From assembly GCA_947172705.1 (NCBI GenBank), contig CAMWCA010000027.1:1-44789 (forward strand): a DNA stretch of 44,789 nt, read 5' to 3'. Numbering within the stretch: the stretch's first letter is position 1; the number at the start of each line of letters is the position of its first letter. Positions 1 through 8,397 of this stretch are shown here, one piece after another. Below the pieces are notes generated by a model. It saw only the letters and a list, made by a program, of their open reading frames with translations. It did no database searches and was not told where the DNA came from. This DNA is from an uncultured Lachnospiraceae bacterium (GTDB taxonomy: Bacteria > Bacillota > Clostridia > Lachnospirales > Lachnospiraceae). A program made the translations under genes and the position numbers.

Positions 1-52
1 GACTGTAAATCTGCTGCAAATTGCTTCGGTGGTTCGAATCCACCTCCATCCA
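1..52 (+). tRNA. tRNA-Tyr(GTA), 5' end outside window
   Basis: The window opens inside the anticodon arm. The anticodon GTA is at 5-7 within the loop CTGTAAA. A long variable arm (about 12-27) marks a class II tRNA, which with GTA means tyrosine. The T arm is GGTGG/CCACC at 28-44, the 3' acceptor strand is 45-51 and the discriminator is A52. CCA is not encoded. The 5' half lies before base 1. Confidence 0.9.
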
Positions 53-80
53 TTTGCCGAGAGGCAATGAAACTTTATAA

Positions 81-154
81 CGCGGGGTGGAGCAGTCTGG
101 AAGCTCGTCGGGCTCATAACCCGAAGGTCACAGGTTCAAATCCTGTCCCCGCTA
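81..154 (+). tRNA. initiator tRNA-fMet(CAT)
   Basis: Acceptor CGCGGGG (81-87) pairs with CCCCGC (147-152), leaving an unpaired first position (C81 opposite T153), the hallmark of initiator tRNAs. The anticodon stem has the initiator GGG/CCC run around loop CTCATAA with anticodon CAT. The T arm is ACAGG/CCTGT. The first-position mismatch is C:U here, whereas well-known initiators have C:A. Confidence 0.93.
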
Positions 155-160
155 CTCAAT

Positions 161-233
<73 letters not shown>

Positions 234-281
234 TTTTTGATGTAATAGAATATGATTTTGTGGATATACTGACAATGTTAT

Positions 282-354
282 GGGCCACTAGCTCAGGTGG
301 TAGAGCACTTGACTTTTAATCAAGTTGTCCGGGGTTCGAGTCCCCGGTGGCTCA
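282..354 (+). tRNA. tRNA-Lys(TTT)
   Basis: Acceptor GGGCCAC (282-288) pairs with GTGGCTC (347-353) with one G:T pair; the discriminator is A354. The anticodon loop CTTTTAA holds TTT and the T arm is CGGGG/CCCCG. It is the last tRNA of the cluster and is followed by a terminator. Confidence 0.95.
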
Positions 355-380
355 CTTAATCTAATATTTTTTTTATTTCT

Positions 381-404
381 GCTACATATATTGTAGCTTT
401 TTTT
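381..404 (+). terminator. intrinsic terminator of the tRNA cluster
   Basis: GCTACA and TGTAGC form a 6-bp stem around loop TATAT, followed by seven T. It lies 26 nt after tRNA-Lys and fits as the end of the tRNA transcript. Confidence 0.65.
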
Positions 405-559
405 AATTCTATTTTTCTACTACTGTGAATTCCAATGAATATTTTGATAGTATGATGGTAAATAATCGCATTTTATGTACAAGCTATTGCTTTTTTGGCG
501 GCTTTATAGTATTTTTATAAAGTGATTTTGACTGTTTACACAGTGAGGGGAAATGGATT

Positions 560-955
560 ATGAAAAAGATGATAATATTGATTTTTACTTGTAGTCTGCT
601 GTTATGCCTTGCAGGCGGCTGTGCTGATGTAGCAAGTGTTCCCGGGAAGGGTGATGCAGGTATGGAGACGATTTCCAATTGCAATATGCAGGTGGTGGAA
701 ACTGCTGCTACGGAGGAAGGTTATTATATTTTGGAAGGCTGTCTTCATGAAATAGGAAAGCATGATCTTGTACTGGAACTAGAAGAAGGGGGACTTCTTC
801 AATTTCATTTGGCTCCCGAAACAATTATCTATGCAGGGGATGGGAAAGAAATTGAGGAAGGGCAAATGATTCGGATAGTTTTCGATATGAAGGACGAGGA
901 AATACAAACGGAAAAAGCGTTGGTGATTGCGGTCAGCACATTAGAAGAAATGTAA
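560..955 (+). CDS. small predicted lipoprotein of unknown function
   Basis: A 131-residue protein that I do not recognise. The N-terminus has a KK start, a hydrophobic stretch (residues 5-18) and a lipobox ending LAGGC, so Cys21 should be lipidated and the protein anchored outside the membrane. The mature part, from about residue 45, is acidic and predicted to be beta-rich (EGYYILEGCLHEIGK, FHLAPETIIYAG), which recalls small single-domain extracytoplasmic lipoproteins. The start is supported by GAGGGG 8 nt upstream. It stands between the tRNA cluster and an HD-domain gene and is probably a separate transcription unit. The lipoprotein call is firm; no function is claimed. Confidence 0.75.
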   Translation: MKKMIILIFTCSLLLCLAGGCADVASVPGKGDAGMETISNCNMQVVETAATEEGYYILEGCLHEIGKHDLVLELEEGGLLQFHLAPETIIYAGDGKEIEEGQMIRIVFDMKDEEIQTEKALVIAVSTLEEM

Positions 956-1066
956 ATATTATATTAATTTTTACTTTTTAAGAACATTTCATACATGAAT
1001 CTCGTTATATATGATAAAATATATAGTTGGGAGCAAAAGACTACGCATGGTGCAGGGGATGGAGCA

Positions 1067-1615
1067 ATGAAAAAGCATCAAAAGTATGAAAAGAACATAG
1101 AGAAGCTAAGAAAAAAGCATGAGCAGAAGAGAGAATTATACAGGTTGTTGAAGGAAAATGCCTCGGATATCTTGGAATCTCGGAATTTTCAAAGTACCAG
1201 AAATTATATTCAGCATGGAACCATGCCGGTGCACAGGCATTGCATTGACGTAGCCCGGCAGAGTATTGCAATCAGTAAATTTTTGGGGATTTCCTGCAAT
1301 GAGAGGGAACTGATCAGGGGCGCGCTTCTTCATGATTATTTTCTGTATGACTGGCATGATAAGACGAGAGAAAATTATCAAAGTCTTCATGGTTTTTACC
1401 ATCCTGGCATAGCGTTGAAAAATGCCAGCAGGGAGTATAATCTTACGCCCCGGGAGAAAGATATTATTAAAAAACATATGTGGCCGCTAACGGTGGTACC
1501 GCCCCGCTGTCGAGAAGCTTGGATTGTAACCACTGCTGATAAGTATTGTTCTTTACTGGAAACCTTAAAACTGCGTAAGGGTTCAGGAAAAGCAAGAGTA
1601 AGGGTAACAGGATGA
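1067..1615 (+). CDS. HD-domain protein (predicted metal-dependent phosphohydrolase)
   Basis: A 182-residue protein. After a charged, probably coiled-coil N-terminus rich in Lys/Glu come conserved HD-family elements: HRHCIDVARQS (first His), then ALLHDYFLYDWHD with the HD pair, then a histidine in IIKKHMWP and an aspartate in TTADKYCS. This is the usual HD-superfamily order, which binds one or two metals and hydrolyses phosphate esters. The substrate cannot be told. The start at 1067 is preferred because AGGGGATGGAG precedes it. An upstream in-frame ATG at 995 has no ribosome site. Its stop overlaps the start of the decarboxylase (ATGA), so the two are translationally coupled. Confidence 0.8.
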   Translation: MKKHQKYEKNIEKLRKKHEQKRELYRLLKENASDILESRNFQSTRNYIQHGTMPVHRHCIDVARQSIAISKFLGISCNERELIRGALLHDYFLYDWHDKTRENYQSLHGFYHPGIALKNASREYNLTPREKDIIKKHMWPLTVVPPRCREAWIVTTADKYCSLLETLKLRKGSGKARVRVTG

Positions 1616-3039
1616 AAAAGGGATTACTTGAATATCTCAGAGAATACAGGGACAGTGATTTTTATCCCTTTCACATGCCAGGGCATAAAGGGAGTGCAGA
1701 GAGCGGTTCACTGGGAGAGATGTATCGATATGATATCACGGAGATAGACGGATTTGATAATCTTCATGAACCGAAATCTATTATTCAGGATGCCCAGATA
1801 CGTGCCGCTAAATTATATCGCTCTGAAGAAACTTATTTCCTTATCAATGGCAGTACTGGTGGTTTGTTAAGCGCTGTTTCAGCAATTGCCCACAGGGCGG
1901 GAAAATTGATCATTGCCAGGAATTGTCATAAAGCCGTATACCATGCGGCTTTTTTAAATCATATGGAGCTCTGCTATGTGTATCCGGAAATAATAGCAGG
2001 ATATGATTTGGCGGGAGAAATCACAGTAAGCGCTTTGAAAAACACAATAGAAAAAATCCTCACTTCATCGGATGAAAAAAGTATAGCAGCGGATAAGATG
2101 ATTGCAGGTGTGGTGATCACATCGCCTACCTATGACGGTATTTCTTCCGATGTTACAGGAATTGCAAAGCTGGTTCACAGTTATGGAATTCCTCTGATTG
2201 TGGATCAGGCGCACGGCGCTCATTTTGGGATGCATCCGGCTTATCCGCCAAATGCAGTAACAGAAGGTGCAGATCTTGTGGTTCACAGTGTTCATAAGAC
2301 TCTTCCTGCACCTACGCAGACGGCGCTGCTACATAGAAATGGTAGTTTGACGGATGGGGAAAGGCTGAGAAAATATCTTCGGATTTATCAATCCAGCAGC
2401 CCGTCCTATCTTTTAATGGCGGGGATTGACCAGGCGATTAAACTGGCAGAGGAGGAAGGAACGGAACGTCTTAATCAATTGCTTTTTTTTCGTGACCAAT
2501 TTTTAGAGGAAATGAAAAATTGCAGGCATATTTGTATATGTCCTTTAACAGAACCTGGAAAGCTGGTAATATCTGTGCGAGGCGGTTCTATAACGGGGCA
2601 GGAACTTTATCAGATTCTGCGGGAAAGGTATCGGCTGCAGATGGAAATGGCTTCCGGAAGCTATGTAGTTGCTATTCTATCTATGATGGATCGTGAAGAG
2701 GGTTTTAAACGGCTTTGCCACGCACTGCTGGAAATTGATGAACAAATGGAAGAAAAGAAAGCGGGGGATGCTCTGTCATGGATGGGTTTACACCCTGAGG
2801 TACATTTGCAGTTGAAAGACGCCTATGACATGTCTTATATGGAAATGGAAGTAGGAGAGACGGAGGGAAAAATTGCAGCGGAATTTGTAAATTTATATCC
2901 GCCGGGGATTCCATTGCTGGTACCTGGTGAAAAAATCAGCAGAGAGTGTATAAAGATTATAGAGTTTTATTATGAAAACGGTTATACTGTTTATGGAATT
3001 GATCAAAATAAAATGAAAGTGGTAATGCCGCTTGAATGA
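1612..3039 (+). CDS. Orn/Lys/Arg decarboxylase family protein (PLP-dependent)
   Basis: A 475-residue enzyme of the short Firmicute form (B. subtilis SpeA/YaaO type, about 480 residues), lacking the N-terminal wing domain of the long E. coli enzymes. It begins with the family signature PFHMPGHKG. The PLP site is visible: STGG near residue 80, DQAHGAHFG (PLP-binding Asp) and HSVHKTLPA, where Lys229 should form the Schiff base. It makes a polyamine or polyamine precursor (agmatine, cadaverine or putrescine) from a basic amino acid; which one cannot be read from sequence. It overlaps the HD gene by 4 nt. In Bacillus the related yaaO heads the tmk-yaaQR-holB-yaaT block, and a similar order follows here. 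Confidence 0.9.
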   Translation: MKKGLLEYLREYRDSDFYPFHMPGHKGSAESGSLGEMYRYDITEIDGFDNLHEPKSIIQDAQIRAAKLYRSEETYFLINGSTGGLLSAVSAIAHRAGKLIIARNCHKAVYHAAFLNHMELCYVYPEIIAGYDLAGEITVSALKNTIEKILTSSDEKSIAADKMIAGVVITSPTYDGISSDVTGIAKLVHSYGIPLIVDQAHGAHFGMHPAYPPNAVTEGADLVVHSVHKTLPAPTQTALLHRNGSLTDGERLRKYLRIYQSSSPSYLLMAGIDQAIKLAEEEGTERLNQLLFFRDQFLEEMKNCRHICICPLTEPGKLVISVRGGSITGQELYQILRERYRLQMEMASGSYVVAILSMMDREEGFKRLCHALLEIDEQMEEKKAGDALSWMGLHPEVHLQLKDAYDMSYMEMEVGETEGKIAAEFVNLYPPGIPLLVPGEKISRECIKIIEFYYENGYTVYGIDQNKMKVVMPLE

Positions 3040-3063
3040 GTAAAAAGGAGAATATTGTGAAAA

Positions 3064-3093
3064 TGCTGACGCCCAAATTTGCAGGTGTTAGCA
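3064..3093 (+). promoter_or_regulatory. hairpin just before the pyk ribosome site
   Basis: TGCTGACGCC (3064-3073) pairs with GGTGTTAGCA (3084-3093) over 10 bp, including two G:U pairs in RNA, around a 10-nt loop. There is no T run, so it is not a terminator. It ends 4 nt before the TGGAGG of pyk, so it could affect ribosome access, stabilise a processed mRNA 5' end or bind a regulator. Confidence 0.4.
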
Positions 3094-3108
3094 GAATGGA
3101 GGATTATT

Positions 3109-4521
3109 ATGAGAAAAACAAAAATTATCTGTACTATAGGTCCTGCAAGTGAAAGCGAAGATAAATTACGGGAGTTGATGCTTGCGGGGATGAATGTTGC
3201 CCGTTTTAACTTTTCACATGGCACTCACGAAGAACATAAAAAGAAATTTGACAGAGTCATCAAGGTCAGCAATGAACTGGGCATTCAGGTCGCAACAATG
3301 TTGGATACAAAAGGACCTGAGATCAGGCTCAAGGATATTGAAAACGGCAGGACGGAGCTTGTAACCGGACAAAAGTTTATATTGACTACGGAAGAAGTTC
3401 TGGGAAATAATGAAAAGGTTACGATTACCTATAAGAATCTGAAGGATGATATCGGCATCGGCACTACGATTTTGATTGACGATGGTTTGATTGAAATGGT
3501 TGTGGATGCCATCGAAGAAACCGATATAATATGTACAGTAGTAAATGGCGGACCCATTTCCAATCATAAGGGTGTAAATGTTCCGGGTGCAGTGTTGTCT
3601 ATGCCATATATCAGTGAGGTGGACAGAAGTGATATTATGTTTGGCTGTGATATGGGATTTGACTTTCTTGCCGCTTCTTTTGTAAGGTGCAGGGAGGATA
3701 TTCTGGAAGTGAAGAAGATTCTGGATGAGCATGGCAGCCATATGAAGGTGATTGCAAAGATTGAGAATATGCAGGGTATTCATAATCTGGAGGATATTCT
3801 TACGGTTTCTGACGGCATCATGGTGGCAAGAGGTGATATGGGGGTAGAGATTCCCATGGAGGAAGTGCCGGTTATGCAAAAACGCATGATCAAGCTGGCA
3901 GAGGCACAGGGCAAGCATGTAATTACGGCTACGCAGATGTTGGAATCCATGATCAAGAACCCCAGACCTACGAGAGCTGAGACAACAGATATTGCCAATG
4001 CTATTTATGATGGAACGACGGCTATCATGCTTTCAGGAGAAAGCGCTGCTGGCTTATATCCTGTAGAAGCAGTTAAAACGATGGCAAAGATTGCTGAGAG
4101 AACAGAAGAAGACATTGATTACAACGGCAGAATGAAGCGCAGGGAGCACATTGATAATTTTGACGTAACCACAGCGATTTCCCATGCTACCTGTACCACA
4201 GCAATGGATTTGAAGGCATCGGCGATTATAACAGTGACGATTTCCGGTTTTACGGCGGGGATGATTGCACGTTATAAGCCTAAATGTCCGATTATTGCAT
4301 GCAGTGTAAGCCCTAAAACCTGCAGGCAGCTTAGCTTATCCTGGGGCGTAACGCCGATCTGGATTGCCCGGGAGAGTACTGCTGACGATTTATTTGACGA
4401 AGCCGTACGGACAGCAGAGGAGGCAGGATATATTAAGAAGGGGGATAAGGTTGTTTTAACAGCGGGAGTTCCCTTGGGAATTTCAGGAAAAACCAATATG
4501 ATTCGTGTTGTAGAGGTTTAA
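3109..4521 (+). CDS. pyk: pyruvate kinase
   Basis: Transfers phosphate from phosphoenolpyruvate to ADP, the last step of glycolysis. The 470-residue protein has all the signatures: RKTKIICTIGPAS at the N-terminus, NFSHG, MLDTKGPEIR, AKIENMQGI with the catalytic Lys, MVARGDMGVEIP (Mg ligands) and TATQMLESM followed by RPTRAE. At about 470 residues it is the standard form without the extra C-terminal PEP-utiliser-like domain found in Bacillus. The start at 3109 has TGGAGG 7 nt upstream; an earlier in-frame ATG at 3079 lies inside the hairpin and has no ribosome site. It is inserted between the decarboxylase and the guanylate-kinase-like gene, 5 nt from the latter, so it is probably in the same operon. 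Confidence 0.96.
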   Translation: MRKTKIICTIGPASESEDKLRELMLAGMNVARFNFSHGTHEEHKKKFDRVIKVSNELGIQVATMLDTKGPEIRLKDIENGRTELVTGQKFILTTEEVLGNNEKVTITYKNLKDDIGIGTTILIDDGLIEMVVDAIEETDIICTVVNGGPISNHKGVNVPGAVLSMPYISEVDRSDIMFGCDMGFDFLAASFVRCREDILEVKKILDEHGSHMKVIAKIENMQGIHNLEDILTVSDGIMVARGDMGVEIPMEEVPVMQKRMIKLAEAQGKHVITATQMLESMIKNPRPTRAETTDIANAIYDGTTAIMLSGESAAGLYPVEAVKTMAKIAERTEEDIDYNGRMKRREHIDNFDVTTAISHATCTTAMDLKASAIITVTISGFTAGMIARYKPKCPIIACSVSPKTCRQLSLSWGVTPIWIARESTADDLFDEAVRTAEEAGYIKKGDKVVLTAGVPLGISGKTNMIRVVEV

Positions 4522-4526
4522 TTAAT

Positions 4527-5120
4527 ATGGGAAAAATGATATACTTAATGGGGAAGAGTTCTTCAGGAAAGGACACCATCTATAAAAGGCTGTTGGGATG
4601 GAAAACATTACATTTGAAAAAGGTAGTACTTTATACCACCCGTCCCATCCGTGCCGGAGAGACGGAAGGAAAAGAATATCATTTTACAGATGAAGCAGGA
4701 TATTTGGAACTGGAGGCACAGGGCAGGATTATTGAGGCGCGTGCTTACCATACATATCATGGATTGTGGCGTTATTTCACAGTAGATGATGGAAGTATAG
4801 ATTTGGAGAATCATAATTACCTGATCATTGGAACCATAGAATCTTATCGGAAGACAGCAGAGTATTTTGGAAGGGAAAAGGTTCTACCGGTGCTTTTGGA
4901 GTTGGATGACGGTGTTCGATTGAGAAGGGCGCTGGATCGGGAAATGCAGCAGGAAAATCCCAGGTATGAGGAAATGTGCAGGCGTTTTTTGGCGGATGCT
5001 GCTGATTTTTCAGACGAAAAGATAAAGGAAGCAAATATAGAGAAAAGATTTTCCAATGACAACCTGAACCGCTGCCTTATGGAAATAAAAAAATATATAC
5101 AAGACGAGCTGCAAAAATAG
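4527..5120 (+). CDS. guanylate-kinase-like NMP kinase
   Basis: A 197-residue P-loop protein. The N-terminus MIYLMGKSSSGKDTIYKRL gives a GxSxSGKD/S Walker A motif of the guanylate kinase family, and YTTRPIRAGETEGKEYHF is the Gmk GMP-binding segment. The next segment reads ARAYHTYHGLWRYF where standard Gmk has a tyrosine-glycine-threonine loop (YGT), so it departs from housekeeping Gmk. It sits where Bacillus has thymidylate kinase (tmk) before yaaR-holB. It is probably a second, specialised guanylate-kinase-fold protein; true GMP kinase activity is likely but unproven. Confidence 0.75.
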   Translation: MGKMIYLMGKSSSGKDTIYKRLLGWKTLHLKKVVLYTTRPIRAGETEGKEYHFTDEAGYLELEAQGRIIEARAYHTYHGLWRYFTVDDGSIDLENHNYLIIGTIESYRKTAEYFGREKVLPVLLELDDGVRLRRALDREMQQENPRYEEMCRRFLADAADFSDEKIKEANIEKRFSNDNLNRCLMEIKKYIQDELQK

Positions 5121-5161
5121 AAATTTTGGAAAAAAGTGTTTTGGGAAAGGGGTGATCAGCA

Positions 5162-5602
5162 GTGGACATTAAAGTGAATCAGATGACACCAGTAACGCAG
5201 CCGGAGGCGTCTGCACCGGTACAGGAATCGGACGGAGCATTTAAATTTACGCTGGTCAGTCATATAGAAGAACAGGAGCTGCAGGCAAGATTAAACACTC
5301 TGATGGAAGAGATCACTATGCAGGGGGATAAGCTTGCGAAAAAGCGTGATATCCGGGACATGAAAAAGTACAGAGGGCTGGTAAAGGAGTTTATGAATGA
5401 GATTGTCAGCCGTTCTCATTCCTTTAGCCGTGAGAATTTTCTGGATCGGAAGGGCAGGCACAGAGTATATGGAATTATCAGGCTGGTAGATGAAAATTTG
5501 GATGAATTGGCAAAAGAACTGATGAAGGATGAACAGGATCATCTTGCAATTCTTTCTAAAATTGGGGAGATCAGAGGTCTGCTTCTGGATATTCTGACAT
5601 AA
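5162..5602 (+). CDS. yaaR: YaaR family protein (DUF327)
   Basis: A 146-residue protein whose helical region ([51 protein letters not shown]) is the DUF327/YaaR signature. Molecular function is unknown. The gene is found upstream of holB across Firmicutes, as here. The start codon is GTG, with AAAGGGGTGATC ahead of it. It lies in a run of closely spaced + strand genes. Confidence 0.85.
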   Translation: MDIKVNQMTPVTQPEASAPVQESDGAFKFTLVSHIEEQELQARLNTLMEEITMQGDKLAKKRDIRDMKKYRGLVKEFMNEIVSRSHSFSRENFLDRKGRHRVYGIIRLVDENLDELAKELMKDEQDHLAILSKIGEIRGLLLDILT

Positions 5603-5677
5603 AGGACTAACATGGAATGAGCTGGTGGAAACTACATGGGAATTGGCTGTAAGCAAACAGCAGAAATGAGAGGGTGT

Positions 5678-6670
5678 ATGAGCAGGTTTGTTGATATTGT
5701 GGGGCAGGAACAGCTAAAAGAACATTTGGAAAATGCAATCAGATTGAATAAGGTGTCACATGCTTATATTATCAATGGTGAGAGAAATGCAGGAAAGGAG
5801 TTTATTGCCAAAACTTTTGCCATGGCATTGCAATGTGAGGACAGGCAGGATGTGGAGCCATGTCAGGAATGCCATTCCTGTAAGCAGGCTTTAGGAGCCA
5901 ATCATCCGGACATTATTTTTATTAACCATGAAAAGCCGGGAACCATTGGTGTGGAGGATATTCGTACACAGATCAATGGAGATGTTGCAATTAAGCCCTA
6001 CAGTGGTCCCAGGAAGATCTACATTATGAATGAGGGGGAGAAGATGACGGTGCAGGCGCAAAACGCCCTGTTGAAGACATTGGAGGAACCGCCAGAGTAT
6101 GCAGTGATTTTGATTTTAACCACCAATGTGGATTCTTTACTGCCTACGATTCTAAGCAGATGTGTGGTTTTGAATATGAAACCGGTACGGGATGCTCAGA
6201 TCAAAAAGTTTCTAATGGATACCATGGAGATTCCTGATTATAAAGCGGATATCTGCGCGGCATTTGCAAGAGGAAATGTTGGTAAGGCAAGGCTTTTGGC
6301 AAAAAGTGAAGAATTTGACAAGGTAAAAGAAGAAGCGGTTACCCTTCTTAAATATATCAATGAGATGGAGCTTAACGAAATTGTTGCTGCCATCAAAAAG
6401 ATCAATGAATACAAGTTTGACGTGAATGACTATATGGATATTCTGTCCATATGGTACCGTGATGTACTGCTGTTTAAAGCAACTCATGATGCAAATAACT
6501 TGATTTTCAGGGAGGAAATACAGTATATTAGAAAGGTAGCGGACAGAAGCACTTATGAGGGCATTGAGAAGATCATAGATGCTTTGGACAAGTCAAAGCA
6601 AAGGCTTTCGGCAAATGTGAATTTTGATTTGACCATGGAGCTTTTATTGCTGACAATTAAAGAGAATTAA
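5678..6670 (+). CDS. holB: DNA polymerase III subunit delta prime
   Basis: Clamp-loader subunit of the replication machinery. The 330-residue protein starts SRFVDIVGQEQL and has a P-loop-like segment (NGERNAGKEF), the clamp-loader zinc ligands Cys53, Cys62, Cys65 and Cys68, and the SRC motif in LPTILSRC. NALLKTLEEPP is the standard DnaX/HolB sensor region. The start at 5678 is preferred because GAGAGGG precedes it and family members start with this segment; an upstream ATG at 5636 adds 14 atypical residues. The neighbours yaaR and yaaT confirm the identity. Confidence 0.93.
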   Translation: MSRFVDIVGQEQLKEHLENAIRLNKVSHAYIINGERNAGKEFIAKTFAMALQCEDRQDVEPCQECHSCKQALGANHPDIIFINHEKPGTIGVEDIRTQINGDVAIKPYSGPRKIYIMNEGEKMTVQAQNALLKTLEEPPEYAVILILTTNVDSLLPTILSRCVVLNMKPVRDAQIKKFLMDTMEIPDYKADICAAFARGNVGKARLLAKSEEFDKVKEEAVTLLKYINEMELNEIVAAIKKINEYKFDVNDYMDILSIWYRDVLLFKATHDANNLIFREEIQYIRKVADRSTYEGIEKIIDALDKSKQRLSANVNFDLTMELLLLTIKEN

Positions 6671-6687
6671 GTGAGGTTTATAGATTT

Positions 6688-7596
6688 ATGACAAAAGTAA
6701 TAGGAGTACGTTTCAGAACAGCAGGGAAAATTTACTTTTTCGATCCGGGTAAGCTGGATATTCGCCGTGGAGAACACGTGATTGTGGAAACTGCAAGGGG
6801 AATCGAATATGGAACGGTGGTAGGAGATCCCAGAGAGGTAACAGATGATAAAGTGGTTCAACCTCTGAAGCCGGTGCTAAGAATTGCTACCCAGAGGGAT
6901 GATGAACAGGAAGCCGGAAATAAAGTAAAGGAAAAGGAAGCGTTTAAAATCTGCCTGGAAAAAATACAAAAGCATGGTCTGGAAATGAAGTTGATCGATG
7001 CAGAGTATACTTTTGACAATAATAAAGTATTGTTTTATTTTACAGCAGATGGACGTATTGACTTCAGGGAGCTGGTAAAGGATCTTGCCTCCGTATTCAA
7101 AACAAGAATTGAACTTCGCCAGATTGGTGTCAGAGATGAAACCAAAATATTGGGAGGAATCGGTATTTGTGGGAGAGAGCTGTGCTGCCACAGGCATTTG
7201 TCTGAGTTTGTGCCGGTTTCCATTAAAATGGCAAAGGAACAAAATCTTTCTTTAAATCCTACTAAGATCTCCGGCGTGTGCGGCAGGCTGATGTGCTGCC
7301 TGAAGCATGAGGAGGAGACCTATGAGGAGCTGAATCGCAGGCTGCCCAATGTGGGGGACCATGTGACAACAGAGGATGGGCTGAAGGGTGAGGTGCACAG
7401 CGTGAATGTGCTCCGTCAGCTGGTAAAGGTCATTGTGGAAGTGGGGGACGAAAAAGAAATACAGGAATACAAGGTAGAACAGCTAAGGTTCAAGCGCAGG
7501 CATAAGCATAATAAGATAGATGTGCAGGATGAAGAATTAAAGCAGTTGGAAAAACTGGAAAAAGAAGAAGGAAGATCCAAGCTGGATGACAACTGA
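6688..7596 (+). CDS. ricT: RicT/YaaT, PSP1-domain Fe-S protein
   Basis: A 302-residue PSP1-domain protein. B. subtilis YaaT (RicT) joins RicA and RicF in a complex that stimulates RNase Y processing and is needed for sporulation and biofilm formation. The N-terminal segment (VIGVRFRTAGKIYFFDPG) and the two cysteine clusters are diagnostic: Cys161, Cys166 and Cys167 in GGIGICGRELCC, and Cys198, Cys203 and Cys204 in SGVCGRLMCC. These are the ligands reported for the Ric iron-sulfur clusters. The C-terminal tail is highly charged. It overlaps the next reading frame slightly and is co-directional with holB. Confidence 0.92.
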   Translation: MTKVIGVRFRTAGKIYFFDPGKLDIRRGEHVIVETARGIEYGTVVGDPREVTDDKVVQPLKPVLRIATQRDDEQEAGNKVKEKEAFKICLEKIQKHGLEMKLIDAEYTFDNNKVLFYFTADGRIDFRELVKDLASVFKTRIELRQIGVRDETKILGGIGICGRELCCHRHLSEFVPVSIKMAKEQNLSLNPTKISGVCGRLMCCLKHEEETYEELNRRLPNVGDHVTTEDGLKGEVHSVNVLRQLVKVIVEVGDEKEIQEYKVEQLRFKRRHKHNKIDVQDEELKQLEKLEKEEGRSKLDDN

Positions 7597-7618
7597 TTAT
7601 ACCGGAATGGAGGAAAGA

Positions 7619-8353
7619 ATGGTTTCCTTAAAAAAGAATGAGAGAATTGATGATCTGCAGAGAAATCATTATAAGATCATTCAGGATACGGACCGGTTTT
7701 GTTTTGGAATGGATGCAGTGCTGCTTTCCGGCTTTGCAAAAGCCAAGGAAGGCGCAAAGGTTCTGGATCTGGGAACCGGAACAGGGATTATTCCAATTCT
7801 CATGACGGCAAAAACAAAAGCGGCGCATTTTACAGGATTGGAGATTCAGGCTGACAGTGCAGATATGGCGTTGCGCAGCGTAAAATTGAATGGGCTTGAA
7901 GAAAAAATAGAAATTGTAACCGGTGATATAAAAGAAGCAGTGAGTCTTTTTGGAGCTGCTTCTTTTGATGTGGTAACTTGCAACCCTCCTTATATGACGG
8001 AGCATCATGGGCTGACGAATCCGAAAGCGCCCAAGGCGATTGCAAGACATGAACTGCTCTGTACGTTGGAGGATGTGATCAGTCAAAGCAGCAGGCTGTT
8101 GAAACCGGGAGGGAACTTGTATATGGTACACAGACCCTTTCGACTGGCGGATCTGATCGTTCTTTTACGGCAATACAGGCTTGAACCAAAACGCATGAAG
8201 CTGGTGTATCCTTTTGTAGAAAAAGAACCTAATATGGTTTTAATAGAGGCAAACAGAGGAGGAAGGGCACGAATGAGTGTGGAGAAGCCCCTGATTGTTT
8301 ATAAGGAACCAGGGGTTTATACAGATGAGATTTATGAGATTTATGGGTATTAG
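7619..8353 (+). CDS. tRNA1(Val) adenine-37 N6-methyltransferase (YabB/TrmN6 type)
   Basis: A 244-residue class I SAM-dependent methyltransferase. VLDLGTGTGIIPI is the SAM-binding motif I and N122-P-P-Y125 in VVTCNPPYM is the amino-methyltransferase motif used for adenine N6. The lead-in DRFCFGMDAVLLSGFA is typical of the YabB/TrmN6 group. The start at 7619 follows ATGGAGGA with 5-nt spacing; in-frame ATGs at 7586 and 7607 lack a ribosome site. Gene order yaaT-yabB-rsmI matches Bacillus except that yabA is missing and a DUF4015 gene is inserted. Target specificity is inferred from the family. Confidence 0.85.
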   Translation: MVSLKKNERIDDLQRNHYKIIQDTDRFCFGMDAVLLSGFAKAKEGAKVLDLGTGTGIIPILMTAKTKAAHFTGLEIQADSADMALRSVKLNGLEEKIEIVTGDIKEAVSLFGAASFDVVTCNPPYMTEHHGLTNPKAPKAIARHELLCTLEDVISQSSRLLKPGGNLYMVHRPFRLADLIVLLRQYRLEPKRMKLVYPFVEKEPNMVLIEANRGGRARMSVEKPLIVYKEPGVYTDEIYEIYGY

Positions 8354-8397
8354 ATGAAAATCTGCTTTGAGAGAAGCTTTTGACAGGAGGCAAGATC

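Noticed and set aside
3214..3918. A 234-codon minus-strand open frame
   Set aside because: It is antisense to pyruvate kinase and has no domain or ribosome site.
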